This document shows, in pieces, positions 28,616 through 35,710 of a DNA stretch of 64,000 bases. How positions within the stretch are numbered: the first letter of the stretch is position 1; every line of letters begins with the position of its first letter. Made by a program: the position numbers and the translations under genes. Location of the stretch: NCBI GenBank assembly GCA_021201825.1, contig JAJQED010000017.1, forward strand, positions 124,001 through 188,000. Direction: 5' to 3'. Under the pieces are notes generated by a model. That model saw only the letters and a list, made by a program, of their open reading frames with translations, had not been told where the DNA came from and did no database searches. The DNA comes from Alistipes sp. GTDB taxonomy: Bacteria; Bacteroidota; Bacteroidia; Bacteroidales; Rikenellaceae.

Positions 28616-29128
28616 ATGTGGTTCATAATAACTCTGATAATTGTAGGCGTACTTTTGCTGGTCGCCGAACTGGTCTTGCTCCCGGGGATGACCGTGGCGG
28701 GCATCTGTTCGCTTATTTCGTTCCTCGGGGCTATCTATATCGGTTTCACGAATTACGGCTCAACGGGCGGAATCGTTACGGTTGTGGCCATAGTCGTCCT
28801 TGCCGTCACCGCGATGTTCCTCTCATTGAGGGCTAAAACATGGCGGCGGTTGTCGCTTAAGAGCGAGGTGGACGGCACGTCACAACCCCTCCCTCAAGAG
28901 AAGATCAACGTAGGAGATGCAGGCAGGACCATAACCCGGCTGGCCCCGTTGGGAAATATTTCGGTCGGCGGGGAGACTTATGAGGCCCGCTCCCTCGGGG
29001 ACTTGTATGTCAACCCCAATACCGATGTGGAAGTGGCCGGATTCGAGAACTTTACCGTTATCGTTAAAGTAAAGGAGGCCGAAACGGAATGTACGGCGCA
29101 GGCCACGGGAAACGCTCAAGAGGAATAA
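28616..29128 (+). CDS. Short NfeD-family membrane protein
   Basis: 170 residues: three hydrophobic helices (about 2-20, 22-45, 50-68), a short basic linker and a C-terminal OB-fold-like NfeD domain (about 95-155; VGDAGRTITRLAPLGNISVG and EVAGFENFTVIVKV). This is the short form without the N-terminal serine protease. It is followed 37 bases later by floA, the usual partnership, in which NfeD is thought to stabilise or anchor the flotillin-like protein. Confidence 0.88.
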   Translation: MWFIITLIIVGVLLLVAELVLLPGMTVAGICSLISFLGAIYIGFTNYGSTGGIVTVVAIVVLAVTAMFLSLRAKTWRRLSLKSEVDGTSQPLPQEKINVGDAGRTITRLAPLGNISVGGETYEARSLGDLYVNPNTDVEVAGFENFTVIVKVKEAETECTAQATGNAQEE

Positions 29129-29165
29129 ATACCAATAATCAATAATAAACCTAAAAAATTTAGCT

Positions 29166-30134
29166 ATGGAAATCGGAATGATAGCTTTGATAATTTTCCT
29201 GGGCCTTATCGGACTCTGGCTGATATTCTATTTCATCCCCATCGGCCTGTGGTTCTCGGCCCTTGTCTCGGGCGTTAGGATCAGCCTTTTGCAGTTGATC
29301 TTGATGCGGTGGAGGAAAGTGCCGCCCTCGATAATCGTTACATCCATGATAGAGGGGACCAAAGCAGGCCTTAATCTGAATGCGAACGAGTTGGAAGCCC
29401 ACTATCTGGCCGGTGGTAACGTTCCCAACGTGGTACATGCCCTGGTGTCGGCGCAGAAAGCGAGTATCAATCTCGACTTCAAGATGGCCACTGCAATAGA
29501 CCTGGCCGGCCGCGACGTGTTTGAGGCGGTGCAGATGTCTGTGAATCCCAAAGTTATCAATACTCCTCCGGTGGCGGCGGTTGCCAAAGACGGCATACAG
29601 CTTATCGCCAAAGCGAGGGTTACCGTACGTGCCGCGATCAAACAGCTTGTGGGGGGTGCCGGCGAGGAAACCGTCCTGGCCCGTGTCGGCGAGGGTATCG
29701 TGTCGTCCATAGGTTCGGCAGAGTCACACAAGACCGTACTCGAGAATCCCGATTTTATTTCGAGGGTCGTTCTGGAAAAAGGGCTCGATGCGGGTACGGC
29801 GTTCGAGATCCTTTCGATCGACATTGCCGATATCGATGTCGGTAAGAATATCGGGGCCGAACTGCAGATGGACCAGGCAAACGCCGATAAGAACATCGCC
29901 CAGGCCAAGGCCGAAGAGAGGCGCGCAATGGCCGTTGCCCACGAGCAGGAAATGAAAGCCAAGGCTCAGGATGCCCGGGCCAAGGTTATCATGGCAGAAG
30001 CCGAGATACCCATGGCTATCGCCGAAGCTTTCCGCAACGGGAACCTCGGCATAATGGATTACTACAAGCTCCGCAATATCCAGGCGGATACCTCTATGAG
30101 GGAAAATATCGTTAAACCCGAAAGCAAGAAATAG
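29166..30134 (+). CDS. floA: Flotillin-like protein FloA
   Basis: 322 residues (UPF0365 family). An N-terminal hydrophobic hairpin (about 3-45) anchors it in the membrane; an SPFH/PHB-like region follows ([40 protein letters not shown]), then an Ala/Glu-rich coiled coil (about 235-290). FloA scaffolds membrane microdomains. It is cotranscribed with the NfeD gene and closed by a strong terminator. Confidence 0.95.
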   Translation: MEIGMIALIIFLGLIGLWLIFYFIPIGLWFSALVSGVRISLLQLILMRWRKVPPSIIVTSMIEGTKAGLNLNANELEAHYLAGGNVPNVVHALVSAQKASINLDFKMATAIDLAGRDVFEAVQMSVNPKVINTPPVAAVAKDGIQLIAKARVTVRAAIKQLVGGAGEETVLARVGEGIVSSIGSAESHKTVLENPDFISRVVLEKGLDAGTAFEILSIDIADIDVGKNIGAELQMDQANADKNIAQAKAEERRAMAVAHEQEMKAKAQDARAKVIMAEAEIPMAIAEAFRNGNLGIMDYYKLRNIQADTSMRENIVKPESKK

Positions 30135-30174
30135 GTTTCGGGGCCGTCGATACCGGGCCCGAAAGACTCTTAGA

Positions 30175-30203
30175 AACCAGCCCATTGCCGGGCTGGTTTT
30201 TTA
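30175..30203 (+). terminator. Terminator of floA
   Basis: AACCAGCCC (30175-30183) pairs with GGGCTGGTT (30190-30198) over a 6-base loop and is followed by a T run. It sits between convergent genes and may also act for the leftward small gene. Confidence 0.85.
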
Positions 30204-30413
30204 TTTGCGGTAATCCCTGTCGCTGCCGCCAAGTTTTTCTTTGGCCTTGCGGTAGAGGTAAAAACAGAGGGCCACCACAAAGATGAACGCCACGATATAA
30301 AACGCCACTACAAGCAACGTAGAGGCTATTTTGAAGCCCACGACCAGCATTATTATAAATAGCACGAGGGCTATTATTCCCGACCATATCAGGAAATTAC
30401 GAATCTTATCCAT
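30201..30413 (-). CDS. Small two-helix membrane protein
   Basis: 70 residues with two hydrophobic helices (about 9-27 and 32-55) and a basic C-terminal tail ending GSDRDYRK. Not recognised as a characterised family; it resembles small Bacteroidota inner-membrane proteins of unknown function (DUF4834-like is possible, unverified). The stop abuts the floA terminator. Confidence 0.65.
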   Translation of the reverse strand: MDKIRNFLIWSGIIALVLFIIMLVVGFKIASTLLVVAFYIVAFIFVVALCFYLYRKAKEKLGGSDRDYRK

Positions 30414-30500
30414 AAGTTAATTTTTACGGAAATAACTCCAAACCCTGAGCCAAACGGAATATATCCCGGGAACGGCACGGGAATTATCCCGGATATTTAT

Positions 30501-30508
30501 TAATTTTG
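30501..30508 (+). promoter_or_regulatory. Promoter -7 box ahead of the cobalamin riboswitch
   Basis: TAATTTTG matches TAnnTTTG and lies 6 bases before the first stem of the riboswitch, so transcription would begin at the RNA element. Confidence 0.6.
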
Positions 30509-30513
30509 CAGCG

Positions 30514-30687
30514 GTAACGGGTTCCGTATCCCCGCAGGGGACGGGATTAAAAGGGAATCCTGTGAAAATCAGGAACTGTTCCCGCAGCTGTAATTCCATG
30601 AATGTTTCCGGCATCCTTAAGCCACTGCCGCCTCCGGGCGACGGGAAGGCAGCCGGAAGCGGAAGAGTCAGAAGACCTGCCCGTTAC
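30514..30687 (+). ncRNA. Cobalamin (vitamin B12) riboswitch
   Basis: An 8-bp closing stem is formed by GTAACGGG (30514-30521) and CCCGTTAC (30680-30687). Inside lie the conserved AAAAGGGAATCC, GTGAAAATCAGGAACTG, TTCCCGCAGCTGTAA and AGCCACTG elements, and the B12 box AGTCAGAAGACCTGCC (30666-30681). These are the hallmarks of the class that binds adenosyl- or other cobalamins and represses expression. The first downstream ATG is about 98 bases beyond. No intrinsic terminator is obvious in between, so control of translation initiation is more likely. Confidence 0.95.
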
Positions 30688-30785
30688 GACTAACACGGCT
30701 TTCGGGAAAAAGCGATAGGTATTCTGGCATCTCGTATTCCGGCATATTTTTATTCGGACATTCCCCGCCCTAATTGGTAAATAAA

Positions 30786-31658
30786 ATGGAAAAGATCTTG
30801 TTCGTCCTGCTGGCGGTTATGGCCCTTTACGGCTGTAACAGCAGTGAGGTGATATCCGGAGAGGATGAAGAGCCTCCGGGATATGAATTCGACAAAGTAA
30901 AGGTTGTCGAGTATACCCCGGCACCGGGACAGTTCATTAATGAAACATATGTTCCTGCGGATGCTACCGATGCGGTACGGTGGGCCCAGGAGCGGATCGA
31001 CGCCGGATATTACGTCTCCTTGGGGGCGTTCGGCGGCTATATTATCCTGCAACCCTCCGAGGCGATAACCAACCGGGACGGATATGATTTCGGGATTTCG
31101 GGCAATCCGATACCGACCCATAACGAGCCGGGGATTGTTTGGGTCAGCCGGGACGATAACGGCAACGGTGTTCCGGACGACAATTGGTACGAATTGAAAG
31201 GAAGCAACGCGGTCACCCGAAGCTATTCGGTGACTTACTATCGTACGGATACCCCGGAAGACGTACGGTGGACCGATTCGAACGGTGAGTCGGGAACGGT
31301 AAAATACGTACCGGCTTATCACTCCCAGAATTATTACCCGATGTGGTGTGACGACGACGGTAGTTTTACCCTGACGGGATCGCTGATCGCCCCTAACCCC
31401 AGTGAGACCAACAGCCAGCTGTCCCATGACCCTTACGGGTGGGGATATGCCGACAACCTGGGGGCGGATATGTTCACCGACGGATACGACCGGTACGTTT
31501 TTAACCGGTTCGACCTGGACAATGCCGTCGATGCAGACGGCTCGCCGGTCAAACTCGACCGTGTGGATTTTATAAAGGTCCAGAGCGCCGTCCTCTATAA
31601 CCTGGAGGTCCTCGGGGAGATTTCCACCGAAGTGACCAGTCTGGTTCTGCTTAAATAA
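30786..31658 (+). CDS. Riboswitch-controlled surface lipoprotein (cell-surface protein of cobalamin loci)
   Basis: 291 residues. A lipoprotein signal peptide ends in LYGC (Cys20), followed by an acidic Ser/Glu linker suggestive of export to the cell surface. The mature domain is rich in aromatic and Asp/Asn residues (AGYYVSLGAFGGYIILQPSE; DNGNGVPDDNWYELKGS), the latter resembling a calcium-binding loop. Proteins of this look occur in Bacteroides B12-uptake loci (recalled, unverified). The start at 30786 is chosen because it gives a perfect lipobox. Being first after the riboswitch, a role in capturing corrinoids is inferred. Confidence 0.78.
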   Translation: MEKILFVLLAVMALYGCNSSEVISGEDEEPPGYEFDKVKVVEYTPAPGQFINETYVPADATDAVRWAQERIDAGYYVSLGAFGGYIILQPSEAITNRDGYDFGISGNPIPTHNEPGIVWVSRDDNGNGVPDDNWYELKGSNAVTRSYSVTYYRTDTPEDVRWTDSNGESGTVKYVPAYHSQNYYPMWCDDDGSFTLTGSLIAPNPSETNSQLSHDPYGWGYADNLGADMFTDGYDRYVFNRFDLDNAVDADGSPVKLDRVDFIKVQSAVLYNLEVLGEISTEVTSLVLLK

Positions 31659-31684
31659 CACATACTTAAATAGAGAAAGGAACG

Positions 31685-32488
31685 ATGAAGAAATTGATTT
31701 TAGCGGTTTTAGCGGTTTTGGCGGTGGCAGCCTTGGCAGCCTGCAGTGACGATGACAACAACAACCAAGAGAATAAAGAATACATAACGGTTGACTTTGA
31801 AGACGTACCGGGCTCGCTACTGGCGGTCGATGCGAAAGGTTCGAATTTCTACTCGGATTACGACGGGGAGCAATATACCGAATACACGGACGGTAACAGC
31901 GGACTGCATTTCGGTATCAGCGAGAGCCAGTACGGCGTGGATGAAACCGAATTCTGGAACGGCGGCACGGTTTTCTCCACCTGGAACGAAGATCTGGAAA
32001 GCAATGACTGGATTAACCAATGTACGGTCAATTATGTGGACCCGACCACGGGTTATGGCGGAAATAGAGGCTCGAAAGTCTTTGCGGTTGTTTTCCTGGA
32101 TGCTACCATCGGGTTCCCCGACTCCGAGGAATATGAAATAGACCATCTCTATGCGATGAACTCCGCTTACACGACCCTGGCAATGACGAGCGGTAATTAT
32201 AACGGAGCCAGTCCGTTAACGTACGAGAACGGGGATTATTTCTATGTCACCATCACTGGATACGGCGCTTCCGGGAACCGTACCGGATCGGTGGACCTTT
32301 ACCTCGCCGATTTCCGTACGGCAACTTCACCCGGGATACTCGATCGCTGGACAAAGGTAGACCTTACCCCACTCGGCAAAGTCAACTACCTGCATTTCAC
32401 CTTTGGCGGGACGGATATCGGGGAGTGGGGGCTCAATACCCCGACATACGTCTGTATCGACGATATTGCGATCGTGAAAGAATCATAG
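31685..32488 (+). CDS. DUF4465-domain lipoprotein
   Basis: 267 residues. Signal peptide with lipobox LAAC (Cys20), then a highly acidic/Asn linker (SDDDNNNQENKE) typical of surface export. The remainder looks like a beta-sandwich: YITVDFEDVPGSLLAVDAKG, then GSKVFAVVFLDATIGF, then VCIDDIAIVKES at the end, matching DUF4465. It is 26 bases downstream of the first lipoprotein and thus under the same riboswitch. DUF4465 proteins recur in cobalamin loci of gut Bacteroidales; corrinoid binding is inference. Confidence 0.82.
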   Translation: MKKLILAVLAVLAVAALAACSDDDNNNQENKEYITVDFEDVPGSLLAVDAKGSNFYSDYDGEQYTEYTDGNSGLHFGISESQYGVDETEFWNGGTVFSTWNEDLESNDWINQCTVNYVDPTTGYGGNRGSKVFAVVFLDATIGFPDSEEYEIDHLYAMNSAYTTLAMTSGNYNGASPLTYENGDYFYVTITGYGASGNRTGSVDLYLADFRTATSPGILDRWTKVDLTPLGKVNYLHFTFGGTDIGEWGLNTPTYVCIDDIAIVKES

Positions 32489-32510
32489 AGTACCCACCTT
32501 TGGAACATTA

Positions 32511-32537
32511 CGGGCGGCCGATGGCCGCCCGTTTTTT
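32511..32537 (+). terminator. Terminator of the riboswitch operon
   Basis: CGGGCGGCC (32511-32519) and GGCCGCCCG (32523-32531) form a 9-bp stem with a 3-base loop, followed by TTTTTT. It separates the two lipoprotein genes from the barrel gene. Confidence 0.9.
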
Positions 32538-32618
32538 ATTTTCAGGATAGGGTCGGCCCCGTAACAATAGTATGGTTTTTGAGTATGGCTCCGGAACATA
32601 ATATAATCGATTCACCGA

Positions 32619-33353
32619 ATGAGAATTCTCTATTATACATTTATAACAGCCGCCTTTATATCCGTCAGAGCAACGGCACAGCAGCCCCGCCAGGGATTCG
32701 ATCTTAGCTTCATAGCCGGGGTGAATATCGGGGCCACGACGCCGGTACCGATACCGGGGGAACTCGACATAACCCGTTATAACCCGAAGTTCAATCCCCG
32801 GCTGGGAGGGAACCTGACCTATTACTTTAATAGCCATTGGGGCATAGGGGCCGGCCTGGAGGTGAACTGGAAAGGGATGAAAGTGAACACCCGCGTAACG
32901 GAAGTCCATATGGAGATCGATGTTCCCGACCTGGGAACCCTGACCGGATACGTTACGGGTAAGAATACGACCAAGGTCAGTACCCTCTATTTGGTCCAGC
33001 CCGTTTACGGTACCTACCGCTTCCGTAACCCGAAATGGCAGGTGAGGGGCGGGATATATTTTGCGGAAGCCCTATCGCGTAAGTTCAGCGGGAATGTCCG
33101 CAATGTGGATATTGTCGTGGAAAGTCCATTGTCACAGGAACGGGAGATACCCTATGCCACGTTCAATTACGGGGACGACACCCGGAAATTCGATATCGGG
33201 CTGCTTGCCGGCGGGGAATTCCGGATGAACGACCATTTCGGGTTTTACGTGGATTTCACGTGGGCATTCAGTCCATTTTTCTCAAGGACCGTCCCCATTC
33301 ATTTTACCATGCGGAACGTATATATGTCCGCCGGGGCGACATTCAGGCTATAA
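32619..33353 (+). CDS. Outer-membrane beta-barrel protein (PorT-like)
   Basis: 244 residues: a signal peptide of about 20 residues (cut near ATAQQ), then alternating amphipathic strands consistent with an 8-stranded barrel (FDLSFIAGVNIGATTP; HWGIGAGLEVNWKGMKV; GFYVDFTWAFSPFF), ending with the aromatic-terminated strand MSAGATFRL. It lies after the terminator of the lipoprotein operon and probably has its own promoter, so a link to corrinoids is uncertain. Function unknown. Confidence 0.75.
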   Translation: MRILYYTFITAAFISVRATAQQPRQGFDLSFIAGVNIGATTPVPIPGELDITRYNPKFNPRLGGNLTYYFNSHWGIGAGLEVNWKGMKVNTRVTEVHMEIDVPDLGTLTGYVTGKNTTKVSTLYLVQPVYGTYRFRNPKWQVRGGIYFAEALSRKFSGNVRNVDIVVESPLSQEREIPYATFNYGDDTRKFDIGLLAGGEFRMNDHFGFYVDFTWAFSPFFSRTVPIHFTMRNVYMSAGATFRL

Positions 33354-33369
33354 TATCCCACCTGTAAAA

Positions 33370-33401
33370 ACAAGTAGCGCCCCTCGAGGGGCGCTATTTG
33401 T
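33370..33401. terminator. Bidirectional terminator between convergent genes
   Basis: A near-perfect palindrome: ACAAGTAGCGCCCC pairs with GGGGCGCTATTTGT around TCGA, with A-rich and T-rich flanks usable in both directions. It lies between the barrel gene and the small acidic gene. Confidence 0.8.
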
Positions 33402-33415
33402 CGGCGCCGTGCGGC

Positions 33416-33589
33416 TTATCTCTTTTCGTCGTCGCCCGTCAGTTTTTCATTGTTGCCGCATTTCTTGGCATCGTTCTCCTGCCCGGGGCCGCAATCGTCG
33501 TTATCGAGTTTTTCGGTCATCAACTCAAGTGTCTCCTGAGCCTCTTCGCTCATATCCAGCACCCCGTACTCGTCATAATAGTTATTCAT
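33416..33589 (-). CDS. Small acidic protein, 57 residues
   Basis: A 58-codon frame encoding MNNYYDEYGVLDMSEEAQ at its start and ending LTGDDEKR. It is rich in Asp, Glu and Asn and has two cysteines (DDCGP and KKCGN). There is no signal peptide. It starts 51 bases past the mscS stop and ends at a bidirectional terminator, so it is probably the last gene of the mscS transcript. Composition and context make it a likely real small gene; function unknown. Confidence 0.6.
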   Translation of the reverse strand: MNNYYDEYGVLDMSEEAQETLELMTEKLDNDDCGPGQENDAKKCGNNEKLTGDDEKR

Positions 33590-33640
33590 GGCTTAAATGT
33601 TTTTAGCCATTTAACGGCACAAATCGCGCCATATGAACTA

Positions 33641-34870
33641 CTAGGGCCCGGCGGCAGCCGCCGTTTCTGCGATATTCCCGACGGTATACTGGAACGGTTT
33701 CAGATTGAAGAGTTTCATTACGGCGAACACATGGTCGAAGATATCCGACTGGACCCGCTCGTAATCCACCCACGACTGCCTTGCCGAGAAACAATATATC
33801 TCCAGCGGCACCCCGGTAGGTCCCGGCTGCAATTGCCGCACCATATGGGTCATCGAGGTGTTAATATCCGGGTTGTCAGCTATCCATTTTTCGAGGTACT
33901 CGCGGAAAGTTCCGATATTGGTAAGCCGCCGCTCGTCGATCTCCGCACTGCGGTTGGCATTGAACCGGGCGATTTCGTCCATCTTCTCCTCGATATAGCT
34001 TCGAAGCAGTGAGGATTTTTTGAGTTGTTCCAACTCCTGGGGACTAAGATAATGGACCGACGCCAGGTCTACATTGACCGACCGCTTGATCCTGCGCCCC
34101 TGTGACTCGAACATCCCGCGCCAGTTGGTGAACGACTCGGAAACGAGTTTATATGTAGGAATAGTTGTTATGGTCTTATCCCAGTTCTGCACCTTTACGG
34201 TTGTAAGGTTTATCTCCAGTACGTCCCCGTCCCCCCCGCTGCTGGGCATCTCGATCCAGTCCCCGATATTTACCATATTATTGGCGCTTAGCTGAATACC
34301 GGCGACCAGCCCGAGTATGGAATCCTTAAAGACGAGCATCAGCACGGCCGCAAAGGCCGTAAGGCCGGCGATCATCGTAGTGGTATCCTTGCCGGTAAAT
34401 ATCTGTATTGCTACGAGTATCGCAGCGCAGTATAGAAAGATCATCACCACCTGGATAAAAACCTTGATCGGTTTGTTCCTCGATACCGGGTAGCTTTCGT
34501 AGATGCGGTTCACCCCGTCGAGTATCGCCGCAATCATCCTTACGGCGGCGAACGTTATCCATACCTTTATAAATTTTTGCAGGCTGGACATCGAAGCCCA
34601 CTGAACAAATCCGAAAAGCACGCTCACGCATATCGGGCCGAGAAGAAGCCCCAGCCGGCGGAAAAATTTCGGGACGAACATCATATCATCCCACGTGGTG
34701 GAAGTTCTACGGGCAATTTTGATGACCAGCGGCCCTATGGCCCGGCAGGTGATCAGATACACCGCCCATGCGATAATCGCAACGGCCGACAGTAAAATAA
34801 CCAACGCCAGCAAGTTCGCCGATCTCTCGGACCCGACGCCCCACCCTAAAATAATATCTTTAGCATCCAT
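33641..34870 (-). CDS. MscS-family mechanosensitive channel (YbdG-like)
   Basis: 409 residues. About five hydrophobic helices come first; the pore helix and beta domain follow at about 165-235 (GLTAFAAVLMLVFKDSILGL, VAGIQLSANNMVNIGDWIEM, GDVLEINLTTVKVQNWDKT). A large C-terminal cytoplasmic region has an insertion (about 265-330) like E. coli YbdG. It releases solutes on hypo-osmotic shock. The gene is single apart from the small acidic gene downstream. Confidence 0.9.
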   Translation of the reverse strand: MDAKDIILGWGVGSERSANLLALVILLSAVAIIAWAVYLITCRAIGPLVIKIARRTSTTWDDMMFVPKFFRRLGLLLGPICVSVLFGFVQWASMSSLQKFIKVWITFAAVRMIAAILDGVNRIYESYPVSRNKPIKVFIQVVMIFLYCAAILVAIQIFTGKDTTTMIAGLTAFAAVLMLVFKDSILGLVAGIQLSANNMVNIGDWIEMPSSGGDGDVLEINLTTVKVQNWDKTITTIPTYKLVSESFTNWRGMFESQGRRIKRSVNVDLASVHYLSPQELEQLKKSSLLRSYIEEKMDEIARFNANRSAEIDERRLTNIGTFREYLEKWIADNPDINTSMTHMVRQLQPGPTGVPLEIYCFSARQSWVDYERVQSDIFDHVFAVMKLFNLKPFQYTVGNIAETAAAAGP

Positions 34871-34909
34871 GCGGATAAATTTAGGGGTAAAAATACCGAT
34901 AAGGAAAAT

Positions 34910-34941
34910 AAAACAAAAGCCCCGCCGGAAATTGAGGGGCT
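34910..34941 (-). terminator. Terminator of the SLOG-like gene
   Basis: AGCCCC (34918-34923) and GGGGCT (34936-34941) pair, and the minus strand continues with TTTTGTTTTATTTTCC. Confidence 0.75.
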
Positions 34942-34953
34942 GCAGACGGTATA

Positions 34954-35448
34954 TCAGTTCAACGGACGGTCGCTGCCGGCCACCTGCATAATGGCAGCAG
35001 GGATACGGTAGTTATCGGACCTTTTGACCCTGGACGGGGATAGTACGCATTCCGAATGATGTGAAAGGTAGCTGCTGAAATCCGATTGTGTGAACTCCTC
35101 CTCGCTATCGCAAAAACAGAAAGAAAGATGGGTCAGGTCCTCAGGATAGAGGTTGTCGCCGCAAGGGGAATATTTATTCGGGAACGGTTTGATAAAGACG
35201 GACATTACCGCCAGGCCTTTATTGTTGAGGTCGTTAATAACATTTGCCACCATCAAATCGAACAGGCCGCCCGAGGTAAGCAGGTATGTATTGAAACCTT
35301 TGACGAACAGGCGTGTTATGGTGCTTTTAATATAGGATACTTTGGCTGACAGCAAGGTCGGGTTTTCATGCAGGGCAACGATATCCTCGTCGGAGAATTT
35401 GCCGCTGACCAGCACGCATTCTTTTTTATCTAATTTTACCGGAATCAT
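34954..35448 (-). CDS. Hypothetical protein, possible SLOG/YpsA-like Rossmann fold
   Basis: 164 residues from ATG 35448 (open frame continues to 35526, but the extra part is Cys-rich and unlikely). The pattern of CVLVSGKFSDEDI, then LFVKGFNTYLLTSGGLFDLM and GLAVMSVFIKPFP resembles the DUF1273/YpsA branch of the SLOG superfamily, which binds nucleotide-derived ligands. Resemblance is by eye only. Two cysteines lie in LSFCFCDSEEE. Transcribed alone, with its own terminator. Confidence 0.6.
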   Translation of the reverse strand: MIPVKLDKKECVLVSGKFSDEDIVALHENPTLLSAKVSYIKSTITRLFVKGFNTYLLTSGGLFDLMVANVINDLNNKGLAVMSVFIKPFPNKYSPCGDNLYPEDLTHLSFCFCDSEEEFTQSDFSSYLSHHSECVLSPSRVKRSDNYRIPAAIMQVAGSDRPLN

Positions 35449-35509
35449 GAATAATTCTATGCAATATTGACACGAAGATACTTTTTCCGCGCAAAATTCG
35501 CCAGAAATC

Positions 35510-35612
35510 CTGTGGAAAAATATCAAAAATTTAACCGATCTTTTCCACAGTACCGCTAAAACCGGGCCGGTAAACCCATCGGGCTAATAAAAAAATTAAC
35601 AATCGATGTTAA
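35510..35612. other. AT-rich intergenic region with DnaA-box-like inverted repeats
   Basis: CTGTGGAAAA (35510-35519) and TTTTCCACAG (35541-35550) form a perfect 10-bp inverted repeat; each half contains TTTTCCACA, which fits TTWTNCACA. A run of A residues and a second inverted repeat, TTAACA and TGTTAA (35596-35612), follow. This could be an origin-type or DnaA-regulated site, or simply an operator for the flanking divergent genes. Confidence 0.35.
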
Positions 35613-35664
35613 CAACTTTTATCCGCCGTCTCAGATAGTGTTATTTTTACTTATGTCAAATTCG

Positions 35665-35672
35665 TACATTTG
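35665..35672 (+). promoter_or_regulatory. Promoter -7 box of the DUF3352 gene
   Basis: TACATTTG matches TAnnTTTG, 38 bases before the ATG at 35711. Confidence 0.5.
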
Positions 35673-35710
35673 CATCGAGCGCTTTCAAACCAAAACCCGA
35701 ACTTACGACC

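Noticed and set aside
32619-33353. BtuB-type TonB receptor in the cobalamin locus
   Set aside because: The 244-residue barrel is far too short and lacks a plug domain; it also lies beyond the operon terminator.
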